In this document: positions 33,997-43,235 of the stretch, piece after piece
Position numbering within the stretch: the stretch's first letter is position 1
How the letters are laid out: each line of letters opens with the position of its first letter
DNA from: an uncultured Albidovulum sp.
GTDB taxonomy: Bacteria; Pseudomonadota; Alphaproteobacteria; Rhodobacterales; Rhodobacteraceae
Direction of reading: 5' to 3'
Assembly: GCA_913064775.1 (NCBI GenBank)
Contig: CAJYAD010000008.1
Span: 91,953-155,952 of the forward strand
DNA: 64,000 bases
Notes under the pieces: model-generated
Seen by the model: the letters and a program-made list of their open reading frames with translations, nothing else
The model's database searches: none
What the model was told of the DNA's origin: nothing
Made by a program: the position numbers and the translations under genes

Positions 33997-35232
33997 CTAG
34001 AGCAGTCTCGCGTAGAGCGCCAGCAAGCCGTTGACCCAGGCCTCTGTCGTTTGCGCCAGCGGCGCGGGGCGGGCGAAGGCGCGTTCGCTGATTGCCCGGA
34101 CTTCGGCATCCGGCAGGTCGCGAAACCGGGTCAGCGCGGCCTGTAACGCGTCCGGGCCGTCCATGTCGAAGGACTGGCCCAGACCCGCGGCGGTGATCTC
34201 CTCGGCCAGAAAGGCGCTTTCCGAGACCAGCACCGGCAACCCGCTGAACGAGGCCTCGGCCAGCACCAGGCCAAAGGGTTCGGGGATGCGCCCGGGCACC
34301 ACGACCGCGCGCGCCCCGGCGATCAGCCGGGCGATGCCGGCGCGGTCCTGCCAGCCCTCGAACCGGGTCTCGGGATAGGCGGCGGCAAGGGCGGCGCGCT
34401 CGCGGCCATCGCCGATCACCATCAGCGGGATCCGGGCGCGCCGGGCGGCTTCGGTCAGTTCGGCCACGCCCTTTTCCCGCTCGATCCGGCCAATGAAGGC
34501 GAGGGGGCGGTTCTCCTCGGCCCGCACGCGGGTGTCGGTATAGGGGGTGGCGGGGTTGCGCAGAATGGTCAGGCGGTGCGGCGGGTAGCCCGCGCGTTCC
34601 ATCAGCTGGGCCATGCGGGGGTGGATCAGGACGATCGCGCCCCAGGGGCGGCGCTGGTCGAAGGCGCGGCGCAGCGCCAGTTGGCGCGCCACCCGCCACA
34701 GCTTGCGCGGGTAGGAGTGCTTGTCGCAACGGGCCGTCAGGCAGGCGGCGCCCAGCGGCGCGCGGGTGCAGGGCCTGTCGTGGCCGAAATCGTGATAGAC
34801 CCCGTTCGGGCAGGCAAGAAAGCGGTCATGGGCATGGACCACCACCCGCGACGCGACCGGCGCGAGCGCGGCGAAGATTGCGGGCGACAGGATCTGGGCC
34901 CAGCCATGCACGTGATAGACCGTGCCCGGCGTGTCGCGCGCCACCACGCCCGCCAGCGTCGCCCGAGCAGCTCCGTTCCACAGCCCCGCCGCGGCGGACT
35001 TCAGCTTTGGCTGATCCAGCAATCGCGCCCCGCCCGCCGCGATCAGCTCAATCCCCAGAACCGCCAGATCCGGCGCGTCGCCCGCGTCGCCCGCCACATA
35101 GGTGACGTCGATGCCGCGCGCCCGGATCTCGCGCGCCGCCAGCAGGGCAAGCCCGGTCGCGCCGCCCCGGGCGACGCTGGCGTCATTGATGATGACCACG
35201 CGATCGGGCGCGGCGGGGCGGGGCGGTGTCAT
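33997..35232 (-). CDS. Glycosyltransferase family 4
   Basis: A 411-residue GT-B enzyme. VVIINDASVARGGATGLALL is the N-terminal glycine-rich site, VYHVHGWAQILSP and HAHDRFLACPNGVYHDF form the acceptor region, LAFIGRIEREKGVAEL opens the nucleotide-sugar domain, and PEPFGLVLAEASFSGLPV carries the E-x7-E motif. A Cys-containing stretch (CPNGVYHDFGHDRPCTR...CLTARCDKH) is common in this GT4 subgroup. It is divergent from the pyruvyl transferase gene and presumably acts on the EPS repeat unit. Confidence 0.88.
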   Translation of the reverse strand: MTPPRPAAPDRVVIINDASVARGGATGLALLAAREIRARGIDVTYVAGDAGDAPDLAVLGIELIAAGGARLLDQPKLKSAAAGLWNGAARATLAGVVARDTPGTVYHVHGWAQILSPAIFAALAPVASRVVVHAHDRFLACPNGVYHDFGHDRPCTRAPLGAACLTARCDKHSYPRKLWRVARQLALRRAFDQRRPWGAIVLIHPRMAQLMERAGYPPHRLTILRNPATPYTDTRVRAEENRPLAFIGRIEREKGVAELTEAARRARIPLMVIGDGRERAALAAAYPETRFEGWQDRAGIARLIAGARAVVVPGRIPEPFGLVLAEASFSGLPVLVSESAFLAEEITAAGLGQSFDMDGPDALQAALTRFRDLPDAEVRAISERAFARPAPLAQTTEAWVNGLLALYARLL

Positions 35233-35351
35233 GAGGTATGGCGCGGGGGTTAGGAAAGGTTCGGCGCCAGCCTAGCGCCCTTCGTGGTCGAAACCTATGG
35301 TCTTGCAGCGCTTTCGCCGCCACTATGCGGCGAAGCCGGGGGAGCGGGCAG

Positions 35352-36536
35352 ATGAAACTGGTGATATTCGGCCTGGGCTACAGCCCGAACCTGGGCGACG
35401 GGGTGATCGCCGATTGCCTGACCCATGCCGCGCGCGGGCTGGTGCCGGGGCTTCAGGTCGAGGCGGTGGACCTTTCCGGCCGCACCGGGTTCGGCGCGGT
35501 GACCCTGGCCAACCGCGACCGGGCGCTGAGGCTTCTGGCGGCTCTGCCGCGGTGGCTGCGCCATGCGCTGGTGCGCTGGAAGCTGGGGCGGATGCTCGAC
35601 GCCGCGATGCCGCGCTGGCAAGAGGCCTGCCGCGATGCCGGGGCGGTGCTGATCGGCGGCGGTCAGCTGCTGTCCGATGCCGATCTGAACTTTCCGCTGA
35701 AGATCGCCCGGGCCGCAAGGCTGGCGCGGGACGCGGGCCTGCCGGTGGCGGTGCATGCCGCAGGTGTCTCGCGGAACTGGAGCCCGGCGGGACGCGCGCT
35801 GTTTTCGGGGCTTTTCAGCACCGATCTGCGCGCCGTGGGCCTGCGCGACGCGCCCTCGATCGCGGCATGGACGGCGCAGACCGGGGGGCGCCCGCCGGCC
35901 CCGGTTCTGGCCCGCGATCCGGGGCTGCTGGCGGCCGAATGCTACGGCCCCGCGCCGCGCCGCGCAGGCTGGGTGGGGGTCTGCGTCACCGATCCGGCAA
36001 TCCTGGGATATCATGCCGAGGGGGCTGTCGCAGGCGCGGGCGCGGGGTTCTATGATGGGCTCGTCCGGGCGCTGGCGGCGCGGGGGCGCAGGGTTTTGCT
36101 GTTTTGCAACGGGGCCGAGGAAGACCGCCGCGCACTGGCCGCACTGGCCGGGCCGTTGGCCGATCTGGTGGCGCGGGGGCAGGTGGAATTGGCGCCATCG
36201 CCCGACCGGCCCGCGGCGCTGGCGCATCTGATCGGCGGGCTGGACGGGCTGGTGGCACACCGGCTGCATGCCTGCATCCTGGGCTATGCCTACGGGCGGC
36301 CGGTGGTGGGGCTGGGCTGGGATCGCAAGGTCGAAAGCTTCTTCGCCTCGGTCGGCGCGGGTCGGTTCTGCCTGACCGATCCCCCGGTCACGCCCGCCGC
36401 CGCCGCCACTCGGCTGATCGAGGCTTGCGAGGCCGGGATCTCCGCTCCCGACCTTGCCCGGGCGCTGGCCGAGGCCCGCCAGGCCGTGGCCGACGCCCTG
36501 GCCGCCTGCGGGATCACCCCGCCCGGCGGATCGTGA
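35352..36536 (+). CDS. Polysaccharide pyruvyl transferase family protein
   Basis: A 394-residue protein of the PssM/WcaK/CsaB pyruvyl transferase family, which puts acidic pyruvate ketals on EPS sugars using phosphoenolpyruvate. Seen: MKLVIFGLGYSPNLGDGVIA at the start, AVLIGGGQLLSDADLN, VHAAGVSRNW, and the C-terminal AHRLHACILGYAYGRPVVGL. ATG 35352 is chosen because GGGGAG precedes it and the family motif begins there, although the frame is open to 35238. Its last 23 bp overlap the end of the convergent glycosidase gene. Confidence 0.88.
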   Translation: MKLVIFGLGYSPNLGDGVIADCLTHAARGLVPGLQVEAVDLSGRTGFGAVTLANRDRALRLLAALPRWLRHALVRWKLGRMLDAAMPRWQEACRDAGAVLIGGGQLLSDADLNFPLKIARAARLARDAGLPVAVHAAGVSRNWSPAGRALFSGLFSTDLRAVGLRDAPSIAAWTAQTGGRPPAPVLARDPGLLAAECYGPAPRRAGWVGVCVTDPAILGYHAEGAVAGAGAGFYDGLVRALAARGRRVLLFCNGAEEDRRALAALAGPLADLVARGQVELAPSPDRPAALAHLIGGLDGLVAHRLHACILGYAYGRPVVGLGWDRKVESFFASVGAGRFCLTDPPVTPAAAATRLIEACEAGISAPDLARALAEARQAVADALAACGITPPGGS

Positions 36537-38166
36537 TCCGATAGGTCGTGACATCGCCCTGTGCGTTGCCGTTGGGCCCGACCGAGACCGACAGCACCTC
36601 GCCCTTCGCGACACTCACCGGCGGGCTTTTCCAATCCAGCGCCGAGGTCACCACCCGGTCCTCCAGCAGCCTGCCGCCGAGGCTGATCCGCAGCCGCACC
36701 CCATCGGCCGAGCGTTTCGCGGGCGCCAGCCACACCTCGGCCACCACCCGCAGCGCCCCGGGCGCGTGCCAGTCCTGCACAATCCGCCAGGCCCGCGCCC
36801 CGCCGCCGCCCGGTAGCAGCGTATCGGCCTGCAACCGCACGTCGGGGTTTCCCCTGGCGGCAAGATAGGGGGTCCAGGGGCGACCGCCGGCCTCTTGCCC
36901 CGGCATCAGCACCAGCGGCACCCGCGTGGCGCCGTCCATCACATAGCGGTCGAAACCATCGCGGACCTGCCCGCCGGGATAGGCGAATTGGTCGTAGCTG
37001 TCGGCCAGCACGCGCTGCGGGCCGAGCACGGGCATCCCCGGCCCGATCAGGATCAGCGGATCGCCCTCGGACAGCGTCAGCGGCCCTTGCAGCGGCTGGC
37101 CTTCGGGGTCAAGCGCCCGCTGCCCCGGCGCCGGGGTGATGCGGCGCGGCGCGCCCCAGATCACCAGCGTATCCGGCGCGAAGCGGCAGGCGTAGGTGAA
37201 GGGGTCGGGGGCGGCATTGGTGACCGCGCGGTGCTCCATCAGGCGCTGGGCGGCGCTGAAGGCGCGCCCCGTCGCGGTGGGCACCAGATCGGCCCCGATC
37301 AGCGGCGTCAGCCCGTCGCCCCGGGGGTTGAGCGGATACCACACCGCCCGCGTCACCCCCGAAAGCGCCATCTGGCAATAGTAGCGCAGAAAGGTGCCCG
37401 GCGCGGTCTTCGGGTTCGGGTCACCGAATTCGGTGGCCTCCAGCGGCATCCGCGCCAGACCCGGCACCCGGCGCAGAACGGCGATCTGGCGGGCCAGCTG
37501 TTCGGGCGGGGTGGTGTAGGGATGAAAGGCCAGCGCATCCATGTACTGCGCGGCCCCCAGCGCAAACAGGCGCTTCACATAGCCCACCGGGATCGAATGC
37601 AGCCCGCCGCCCAGCACCCGCACGTCCGGGCGCGCGGATTTCACCGCCGCGTAGGTGGCCTTGAGGATGGCAAGATAGCGCGCAGGCCGCTGCGCCAGCC
37701 CCTCGCCCTTCACCGGGCCTGAGACGAAGTTCTGCGCATTCACCTCGTTGCCCACCTCCACCGCATCGGCGCGCGGAAAGCGCTTCAATGTGGCGGCGGC
37801 ATCGGCGGCAAAGGCCTGGATGGCGCCGGGCGTATAGGGGGTGTCGCCGTTGTCATAGCCCTTGTGGCCGTTGTTGACCGTCAGGCTGGTGGTCTGGTCG
37901 GGGGCCAGATGGTCGGGCCAGCTCGTGTCGGGGGTGTCGAAGACATAGCGGTGATGCTGCTCGACCTCGGACCAGTAGACCGCGTCGCGGAAGTTCCGCA
38001 CCCCGAGGCGGCGCGCGGCGGCGAACATCCCTGGCTGCCAATGCTGGCCGAAATTCGACGCCGCGCCAAGCGTCGGGCCAACGTCCCCGCCCACCGGCGC
38101 GGCCGCCACCGTCGGGGCAAGCAGCGCGATGACAAGGGCAGGGGCAAGGTGGGCGGCGCGGAACAT
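36514..38166 (-). CDS. Secreted PslG/GH39-like glycoside hydrolase
   Basis: A 550-residue protein with a signal peptide (MFRAAHLAPALVIALLAPTVAAA) and a clan-A (beta/alpha)8 catalytic domain: VGNEVNAQNF contains the acid/base Glu after Asn, and LEATEFGDP the nucleophile Glu. A C-terminal beta-rich region (about 440-550) looks like a carbohydrate-associated domain. PslG-type enzymes trim or release EPS during export, consistent with its position at the end of the EPS locus. It overlaps the pyruvyl transferase gene by 23 bp tail to tail. Confidence 0.85.
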   Translation of the reverse strand: MFRAAHLAPALVIALLAPTVAAAPVGGDVGPTLGAASNFGQHWQPGMFAAARRLGVRNFRDAVYWSEVEQHHRYVFDTPDTSWPDHLAPDQTTSLTVNNGHKGYDNGDTPYTPGAIQAFAADAAATLKRFPRADAVEVGNEVNAQNFVSGPVKGEGLAQRPARYLAILKATYAAVKSARPDVRVLGGGLHSIPVGYVKRLFALGAAQYMDALAFHPYTTPPEQLARQIAVLRRVPGLARMPLEATEFGDPNPKTAPGTFLRYYCQMALSGVTRAVWYPLNPRGDGLTPLIGADLVPTATGRAFSAAQRLMEHRAVTNAAPDPFTYACRFAPDTLVIWGAPRRITPAPGQRALDPEGQPLQGPLTLSEGDPLILIGPGMPVLGPQRVLADSYDQFAYPGGQVRDGFDRYVMDGATRVPLVLMPGQEAGGRPWTPYLAARGNPDVRLQADTLLPGGGGARAWRIVQDWHAPGALRVVAEVWLAPAKRSADGVRLRISLGGRLLEDRVVTSALDWKSPPVSVAKGEVLSVSVGPNGNAQGDVTTYRITIRRAG

Positions 38167-38226
38167 GATGCGCCGATGTTAGGCGCGCGCCGCGGCCTGA
38201 CGCAATGGTGCAACTGCCCGGGTGGC

Positions 38227-38322
38227 GCGCGGGATATCTACACCAACGTGAAAGCAACAAGAGCGCTCCTTGCTTTCATTGCTCCGCAAATACGCCCGGG
38301 GGTGCAGGGGGCAACGCCCCCG
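38227..38322. repeat. Gene-end element, copy 4 (two copies head to head)
   Basis: A short plus-strand half (38227-38255, GATATCTACACCAACGTGAAAG) faces a full minus-strand copy (38273-38322, CTTTCATTGCTCCGCAAATACGCCCGGGGGTG and the GGGGGCAACGCCCCC hairpin), between priA's stop and the glycosidase start. The full copy has the orientation expected of a terminator for priA. Confidence 0.72.
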
Positions 38323-38332
38323 CCCGCGGCGC

Positions 38333-40525
38333 CTAGAAGAAGCTTTGCGGATCGATGTCGATCACCAGCCGCAGGTTCGGGGGCTGGCGCAGCTGCCGCA
38401 CCCAGCGCGTCAGCGCGCCTTGCAGCGCTGCACCCTTCGGCGCCTTGACCAGCAAGCGCACCCGGTGGCGGCCCCGGATCCGCGCGATCGGCGCCGCGGC
38501 CGGGCCGAAGACGCTGGCTCCGACCGCCCGCAACGGCCCGTCGCGGCGCGCCAGTTCGGCGGCATGGTCGAAGACCGGTTGTGCGTCCGGGCCCGACAGG
38601 ATGATCCCGGCAAGCTTGCCATAGGGCGGCATGCCGGCGGCCTCGCGCTCGGCGGCCTCGGCGCGCCAGAAGCCTTCCTCGTCGCCCGACAGGATCGCGC
38701 GGATCACCGGATGCTCGGGCTGAAAGGTCTGCAAAAGCGCCGTGCCGGGACGTTCCGCCCGCCCCGCCCGGCCCGCGACCTGACGCATCAGCTGAAAGGT
38801 GCGCTCGGCCGCGCGCAGATCCGACCCCTGCAGCCCCAGATCGGCGTCGATCACCCCGACCAGCGTCAACAGCGGAAAGTTGTGGCCCTTCGCGACCAGT
38901 TGGGTGCCGATGATGATATCCGCCGCCCCTGCCGCAATCGCCTCGATCTGCGCCTTCAGCGCGCGGGCCGAGCCGAACAGATCCGACGACAGCACCGCGA
39001 CGCGGGCCTCGGGGAACCGCTCGGCGACCTCTTCGGCCAGACGCTCGACGCCGGGGCCGACGGGGGCCAGCTTGCCCTCGACCTTGCACGAGGGGCAGGC
39101 GGTGGGAATCGGCTTTTCGGCGCCGCATTGGTGGCAGACGAGGCGCCCGAGGAAGCGGTGCTCGACCATGCGCGCATCGCAGGCCTCGCAGCCGATCTGG
39201 TGGCCGCAGGCGCGGCAGATGGTGACCGGCGCATAGCCGCGCCGGTTGATGAACAACAGCGCCTGCTCGCCCGCCCCGATCCGCGCCGCCACCGCGCCCT
39301 GCAGCGTGGGTGAGATCCAGCGGTTCGCCGGCAGATCCTCGGCCCGCATGTCGATCGCGCGCATCTCGGGCAGCTCGGCCACGCCAAAGCGGGAGGGCAG
39401 ATCGAGGCGGGCATATTTGCCGGCCTCGGCATTGGCCCAGGTCTCGAGGCTGGGGGTGGCCGAGGCCAGCACCACCTGCGCCGAACAGAGCGAGGCGCGC
39501 AGCACCGCCATGTCGCGGGCGTTGTAAAGCACCCCGTCCTCTTGCTTGTAGGAGGTATCGTGTTCCTCATCGACGACGATCAGGCCAAGGTCGCGGAACG
39601 GCAGGAACAGGGCCGAGCGCGCGCCGACGACCAACTGCGCCCCGCCCTCGGCGACCATGCGCCAGACCCGGCGGCGCTCGGTCTGGGTGACGCCGGAATG
39701 CCATTCGGCGGGGCGGGCGCCGAAGCGCGCCTGTACCCGGGTCAGAAAGCCCGCCGTCAGCGCGATCTCGGGCAAGAGGACCAGCGCCTGACGGCCCCGC
39801 GCCAGACATTCGGCCACGGCTTCCAGATAGACCTCGGTCTTGCCCGATCCGGTGACGCCCTTCAGCAGCGTCGTGCCATAGGCATCGGCCGCCACGAAGG
39901 CACGCAGGCGGGCGGCGGCGGCGGCCTGTCCGTCGCTGAGCGCATGTCCGGGAAGGCCGGGATCCAGATGCGCGAACGGCGTGTCGCGCGGGGCCTCTTC
40001 CTCTTGCACGGCGCCCTGCGTGGCCAGCCCCTTCACCACCGAGGCCGAGACCCCGGCGGCCTGGGCCAGCTCGCTGAGCGTCAGCGCGGCGCCGCCGACC
40101 GCCTCCAGCGCGTCCAGCACGCGGGCGCGGGAATCGGTCATGCGGTCGGGTTCGCCCGGGCCGCGGCGGTAGACCCGGCGGCTGGCGGGCGGATCGCCCA
40201 GGCCCGGCGCGCGGGTGGCGAGGCGCAGCATGGCGGGCTGCGAGGTCAGGGTGTAGTCGCCCGCACGGATCAGGAAGGCGCGCAATTCGTCGCGCATCGG
40301 CGGCAGGTCCAGCACCCGGCCCACGGGGCGCAGCTTGGCCGCATCAAAAGCGCCGTCGCCCGGCCCCCAGACCACGCCCATCACCCGGCGCGGGCCCAGC
40401 GGCACCTCGACGTAATCGCCCACGCGACAGCCGCCCTCGGGGGCGCGATAGTCAAGCACCCGGCCCAGGGGCTGCGTTGTCAGCACCCCGATCCGCGCGC
40501 CCTCAGCGAAGTCCGCCTGCCTCAC
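38333..40525 (-). CDS. priA: Primosomal replication helicase PriA
   Basis: A 730-residue superfamily-2 DNA helicase that restarts stalled forks. The N-terminal 3'-DNA-binding domain ([17 protein letters not shown]) is followed by Walker [20 protein letters not shown] in [12 protein letters not shown], and the zinc-binding cysteine pairs [13 protein letters not shown] and [17 protein letters not shown] inserted in the helicase lobe. Motif VI appears as [13 protein letters not shown]. Length and all motifs are normal. It is transcribed alone, divergent from the transaldolase gene (87 bp apart). Confidence 0.96.
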   Translation of the reverse strand: MRQADFAEGARIGVLTTQPLGRVLDYRAPEGGCRVGDYVEVPLGPRRVMGVVWGPGDGAFDAAKLRPVGRVLDLPPMRDELRAFLIRAGDYTLTSQPAMLRLATRAPGLGDPPASRRVYRRGPGEPDRMTDSRARVLDALEAVGGAALTLSELAQAAGVSASVVKGLATQGAVQEEEAPRDTPFAHLDPGLPGHALSDGQAAAAARLRAFVAADAYGTTLLKGVTGSGKTEVYLEAVAECLARGRQALVLLPEIALTAGFLTRVQARFGARPAEWHSGVTQTERRRVWRMVAEGGAQLVVGARSALFLPFRDLGLIVVDEEHDTSYKQEDGVLYNARDMAVLRASLCSAQVVLASATPSLETWANAEAGKYARLDLPSRFGVAELPEMRAIDMRAEDLPANRWISPTLQGAVAARIGAGEQALLFINRRGYAPVTICRACGHQIGCEACDARMVEHRFLGRLVCHQCGAEKPIPTACPSCKVEGKLAPVGPGVERLAEEVAERFPEARVAVLSSDLFGSARALKAQIEAIAAGAADIIIGTQLVAKGHNFPLLTLVGVIDADLGLQGSDLRAAERTFQLMRQVAGRAGRAERPGTALLQTFQPEHPVIRAILSGDEEGFWRAEAAEREAAGMPPYGKLAGIILSGPDAQPVFDHAAELARRDGPLRAVGASVFGPAAAPIARIRGRHRVRLLVKAPKGAALQGALTRWVRQLRQPPNLRLVIDIDPQSFF

Positions 40526-40612
40526 GACCAGCCTCTCGTTCGGGGTTTCGCCCCACAGTCCCTTGCGCTAAACCACCGCCCAAGCCAACGCGCAACCCTG
40601 GAGGTTCTGCCC

Positions 40613-41266
40613 ATGAAGTTCTTCGTCGACACCGCCGATGTCGAGGCCATTGCCGAGCTGAACGCTCTGGGCATGGTCGACGGCGTCACCACCAACCCGT
40701 CGCTGATCATGAAATCGGGACGCGACATCCTTGAGGTCACCAAAGAGATCTGCGGCATCGTCGCCGGGCCGGTCTCGGCCGAGACCGTGGCGCTGGATGC
40801 CGACGGGATGATCGCCGAGGGCCGCAAGCTGGCCGAAATCGCGCCCAACATCACCGTCAAGGTGCCGCTGACCTGGGACGGTCTGAAGGCCTGCAAGGTG
40901 CTGTCGGGCGATGGCCACATGGTCAATGTCACGCTCTGCTTCTCGGCCAACCAGGCGCTTCTGGCGGCGAAGGCGGGGGCCACGTTCATTTCGCCCTTCG
41001 TCGGGCGGCTCGACGATATCAACATCGACGGGATGGACCTGATCGGCGACATCCGCACCATCTACGACAATTACGATTTCAACACCCAGATCCTCGCGGC
41101 CTCGATCCGCACCGTCAACCATGTCACCCAGGCCGCGCTGATCGGCGCCGACGTGATGACCGCCCCGCCCGAGGTGATCCGCAAGCTGGCCGACCATCCG
41201 CTGACCGACAAGGGGCTTGATGCCTTCATGAAGGATTGGGCGAAGACCGGGCAGAAGATCCTGTAA
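40613..41266 (+). CDS. tal: Transaldolase, small (TalC/FSA-like) type
   Basis: A 217-residue class I aldolase-fold enzyme of the short transaldolase subfamily: [26 protein letters not shown], the Schiff-base Lys in [25 protein letters not shown] and SPFVGRLDD. It interconverts pentose-phosphate and glycolytic sugars; the alternative fructose-6-phosphate aldolase activity cannot be excluded from motifs. A TGGAGG ribosome-binding site precedes the ATG. A clear hairpin-plus-U-tract terminator follows 24 bp after the stop. Confidence 0.93.
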   Translation: MKFFVDTADVEAIAELNALGMVDGVTTNPSLIMKSGRDILEVTKEICGIVAGPVSAETVALDADGMIAEGRKLAEIAPNITVKVPLTWDGLKACKVLSGDGHMVNVTLCFSANQALLAAKAGATFISPFVGRLDDINIDGMDLIGDIRTIYDNYDFNTQILAASIRTVNHVTQAALIGADVMTAPPEVIRKLADHPLTDKGLDAFMKDWAKTGQKIL

Positions 41267-41289
41267 CGGGCTTCGACGGCAGAAATCGG

Positions 41290-41320
41290 GGGCGTCGCCG
41301 GTGGGTGGCGCCCTTTTTCT
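41290..41320 (+). terminator. Rho-independent terminator of the transaldolase gene
   Basis: Stem GGGCGTCGCC (41290-41299) pairs with GGTGGCGCCC (41304-41313) over ten positions with two G-U pairs, GGTG loop, then TTTTT. It lies 24 bp after the stop codon. Confidence 0.8.
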
Positions 41321-41388
41321 TGGGCGTCCAGCTTTCTTGGGCATCCAACGGCCCGAGCCGGGCGCGCGCCTGCCCGTGGCGTGCCCCC

Positions 41389-41973
41389 CTACCCCGCGTC
41401 GGTGCGGCCGCGCCGATCAGAGCGCAGGTTGGCGTAGAGCACATGGTTGCGCCAGCGGCCATCGATCTGCAGATAGCTTTGCGCCACGCCCTCATACTTG
41501 AAGCCGCTCTTCTCCAGCACCCCGCGCGAGGGGGTGTTCTCGGGCAGGCAGGCGGCCTCGATCCGGCTCAGGTCCAGCACGGTGAAGGCGTAATGCACCA
41601 CCGCGGTGATCGCCTCGCGCATGTAGCCGTGGCGGGCGTGTTCCTGCCCCACCCAATAGCCCAGCGTGCCTGCCTTCGCTGGCCCCAGGCGGATGTTGTC
41701 AAGCGTGATGCCGCCGATCAGCCCCTCGTCCTCGCGCCGGATCAGGAACAAGGGAACGCCGCGCATCTGCGCCAGCGACCTTTGCGCCCAATAGACCCGG
41801 TTGGTGAAGGCCTTGCGGCTGAGGTGGTCCTTGGCCCAGCTCGGCTCCCACGGTTGCAGGAACTCGTGGCTGGTGCTGCGCAGCCGGGTCCAGGCACGGA
41901 AATCCGAATGCACCGGCAGACGCAGGGTCAGGCGCTCGGTCTCCAGCCGCACCCGGCGGCGCGTCAGCCGCAT
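41389..41973 (-). CDS. RimJ/RimL-family N-acetyltransferase
   Basis: A 194-residue GNAT of the RimJ/RimL group (N-terminal acetylation of ribosomal proteins or related targets): LRLPVHSDFRAWTRLRS, GGITLDNIRLGPAKAGTLGYWVG, the acetyl-CoA motif ARHGYMREAI, and the terminal CLPENTPSRGVLEKSGFKYEG. The start ATG shares one base with the M16 peptidase stop (TGATG), so translation is coupled. It is the last gene of the run ctaE-SURF1-thrC-M16-rimJ. The precise target is not defined by sequence. Confidence 0.88.
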   Translation of the reverse strand: MRLTRRRVRLETERLTLRLPVHSDFRAWTRLRSTSHEFLQPWEPSWAKDHLSRKAFTNRVYWAQRSLAQMRGVPLFLIRREDEGLIGGITLDNIRLGPAKAGTLGYWVGQEHARHGYMREAITAVVHYAFTVLDLSRIEAACLPENTPSRGVLEKSGFKYEGVAQSYLQIDGRWRNHVLYANLRSDRRGRTDAG

Positions 41974-43235
41974 CAGGCGGCCAGCCTTCTGCGCAGGTCG
42001 TCAAGCGCCGGTGCCCTGGCGACCGGCCCGTACAGCGCCAGCGCCGCCGGGGCCCCGCCCGCCATCGCCGCCGCATGGTCGCGCACGCTGTCGCGGGTGA
42101 CCGCGTCGATCCGCGCCACCGCTTCCTCGACCTCGGGCACCCGGCCCCAGATCGCCAGCAGCCGCGCCAGACGCTCGGCCCGGGCCGAGGGGCTTTCCAG
42201 CCCCATCAACAGCCCCGCCTTCAACTGGGCGCGGGCGCGGGCGATCTCGGCTTCGCTCATCTCATCGGCCGAGCGCTTCATCTCATCCACCGTCAGCCCC
42301 GCCAGATCCGAGATCTCCTCGGCCGAGGTGCCGGCGTAGATGGTCATCATCCCGGTGTCGTCATAGGCGCCGACCTGCGAGAAGATCGTGTAGCACAGCC
42401 CCCGCTCCTCGCGCAGTTTCTGGAACAGACGCGAGGACATGCCGCCACCCAGCGCGGTGGAAAAGACCTGAGCGGTATAGACGGCGTCGTCGCGGTAGCC
42501 GGGCGATTCGAAGGCCAGCGCGAAATGCGCCTGCTCCAGATCCTTCACCACCCGCTTCTCGCCGCTGGCGAAGGCCGCGGCCTCATGGGTCCAGCCGCCC
42601 CCGCGCTTCAGGCCGCCGAAGGCCTCACGCGCCTGCGCCACGATGCTGTCGTGATCGACCGCCCCGGCGGCGGCCAGGATCATCTGTTCAGGGCCGTAAT
42701 GTTCGCCGACGAAATCCTGCAGATCGTCGCGCTGGAAGCGGCTGACACGCTCGGACGGGCCCAGGATCGACCGGCCCATCGGCTGATCCGGATAGGCCGC
42801 TTCCTGCAACCAATCGAAGATCACGTCGTCGGGCGTGTCCAGCGCCTGGCCGATTTCCTGCAAGATCACATGGCGCTCGACCTCGATCTCCTTGGGGTCG
42901 AACACCGGGTTCAGCACGATGTCCGAGATCACGTCCAGCGCCAGCGGCACGTCGTTGGCCAGCACCCGGGCGTAATAGGCGGTCATCTCGCGGCTGGTGT
43001 AGGCGTTGATATAGCCGCCGACATCCTCGATCGCCTCGGCGATCTGCAGAGACGAGCGCTTCTTCGTGCCCTTGAACGCCATATGTTCAAGGAAATGCGC
43101 GATACCGTTCTGTTCGAGTCGTTCGTGCCGGCCACCGGCGCCGATCCAGATCCCAATCGAGGCCGACATCAGCCCGGGCATTGCCTCGGTGACGATGCGG
43201 ACGCCGTTCTCTAGCGTGGTCAGGCGAGGGCTCAT
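41973..43235 (-). CDS. M16-family zinc metallopeptidase (processing peptidase-like)
   Basis: A 420-residue insulinase/mitochondrial processing-peptidase-like protein. The inverted zinc motif is HFLEHMAFKGT (HxxEH, about residues 47-51), with the third ligand Glu expected in the following helix (EAIEDVGGYINAYTSREMTAYY). A C-terminal inactive-type M16 half has GGGMSSRLFQKLREERGLCY. Bacterial relatives lie beside thrC in Rhodobacterales. The start overlaps the thrC stop as ATGA. Its bacterial substrates are not established. Confidence 0.92.
   Translation of the reverse strand: MSPRLTTLENGVRIVTEAMPGLMSASIGIWIGAGGRHERLEQNGIAHFLEHMAFKGTKKRSSLQIAEAIEDVGGYINAYTSREMTAYYARVLANDVPLALDVISDIVLNPVFDPKEIEVERHVILQEIGQALDTPDDVIFDWLQEAAYPDQPMGRSILGPSERVSRFQRDDLQDFVGEHYGPEQMILAAAGAVDHDSIVAQAREAFGGLKRGGGWTHEAAAFASGEKRVVKDLEQAHFALAFESPGYRDDAVYTAQVFSTALGGGMSSRLFQKLREERGLCYTIFSQVGAYDDTGMMTIYAGTSAEEISDLAGLTVDEMKRSADEMSEAEIARARAQLKAGLLMGLESPSARAERLARLLAIWGRVPEVEEAVARIDAVTRDSVRDHAAAMAGGAPAALALYGPVARAPALDDLRRRLAA

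Noticed and set aside
39542..40612. Long upstream extension of the transaldolase frame
   Set aside because: This part is antisense to priA; the family start and a TGGAGG site are at 40613.
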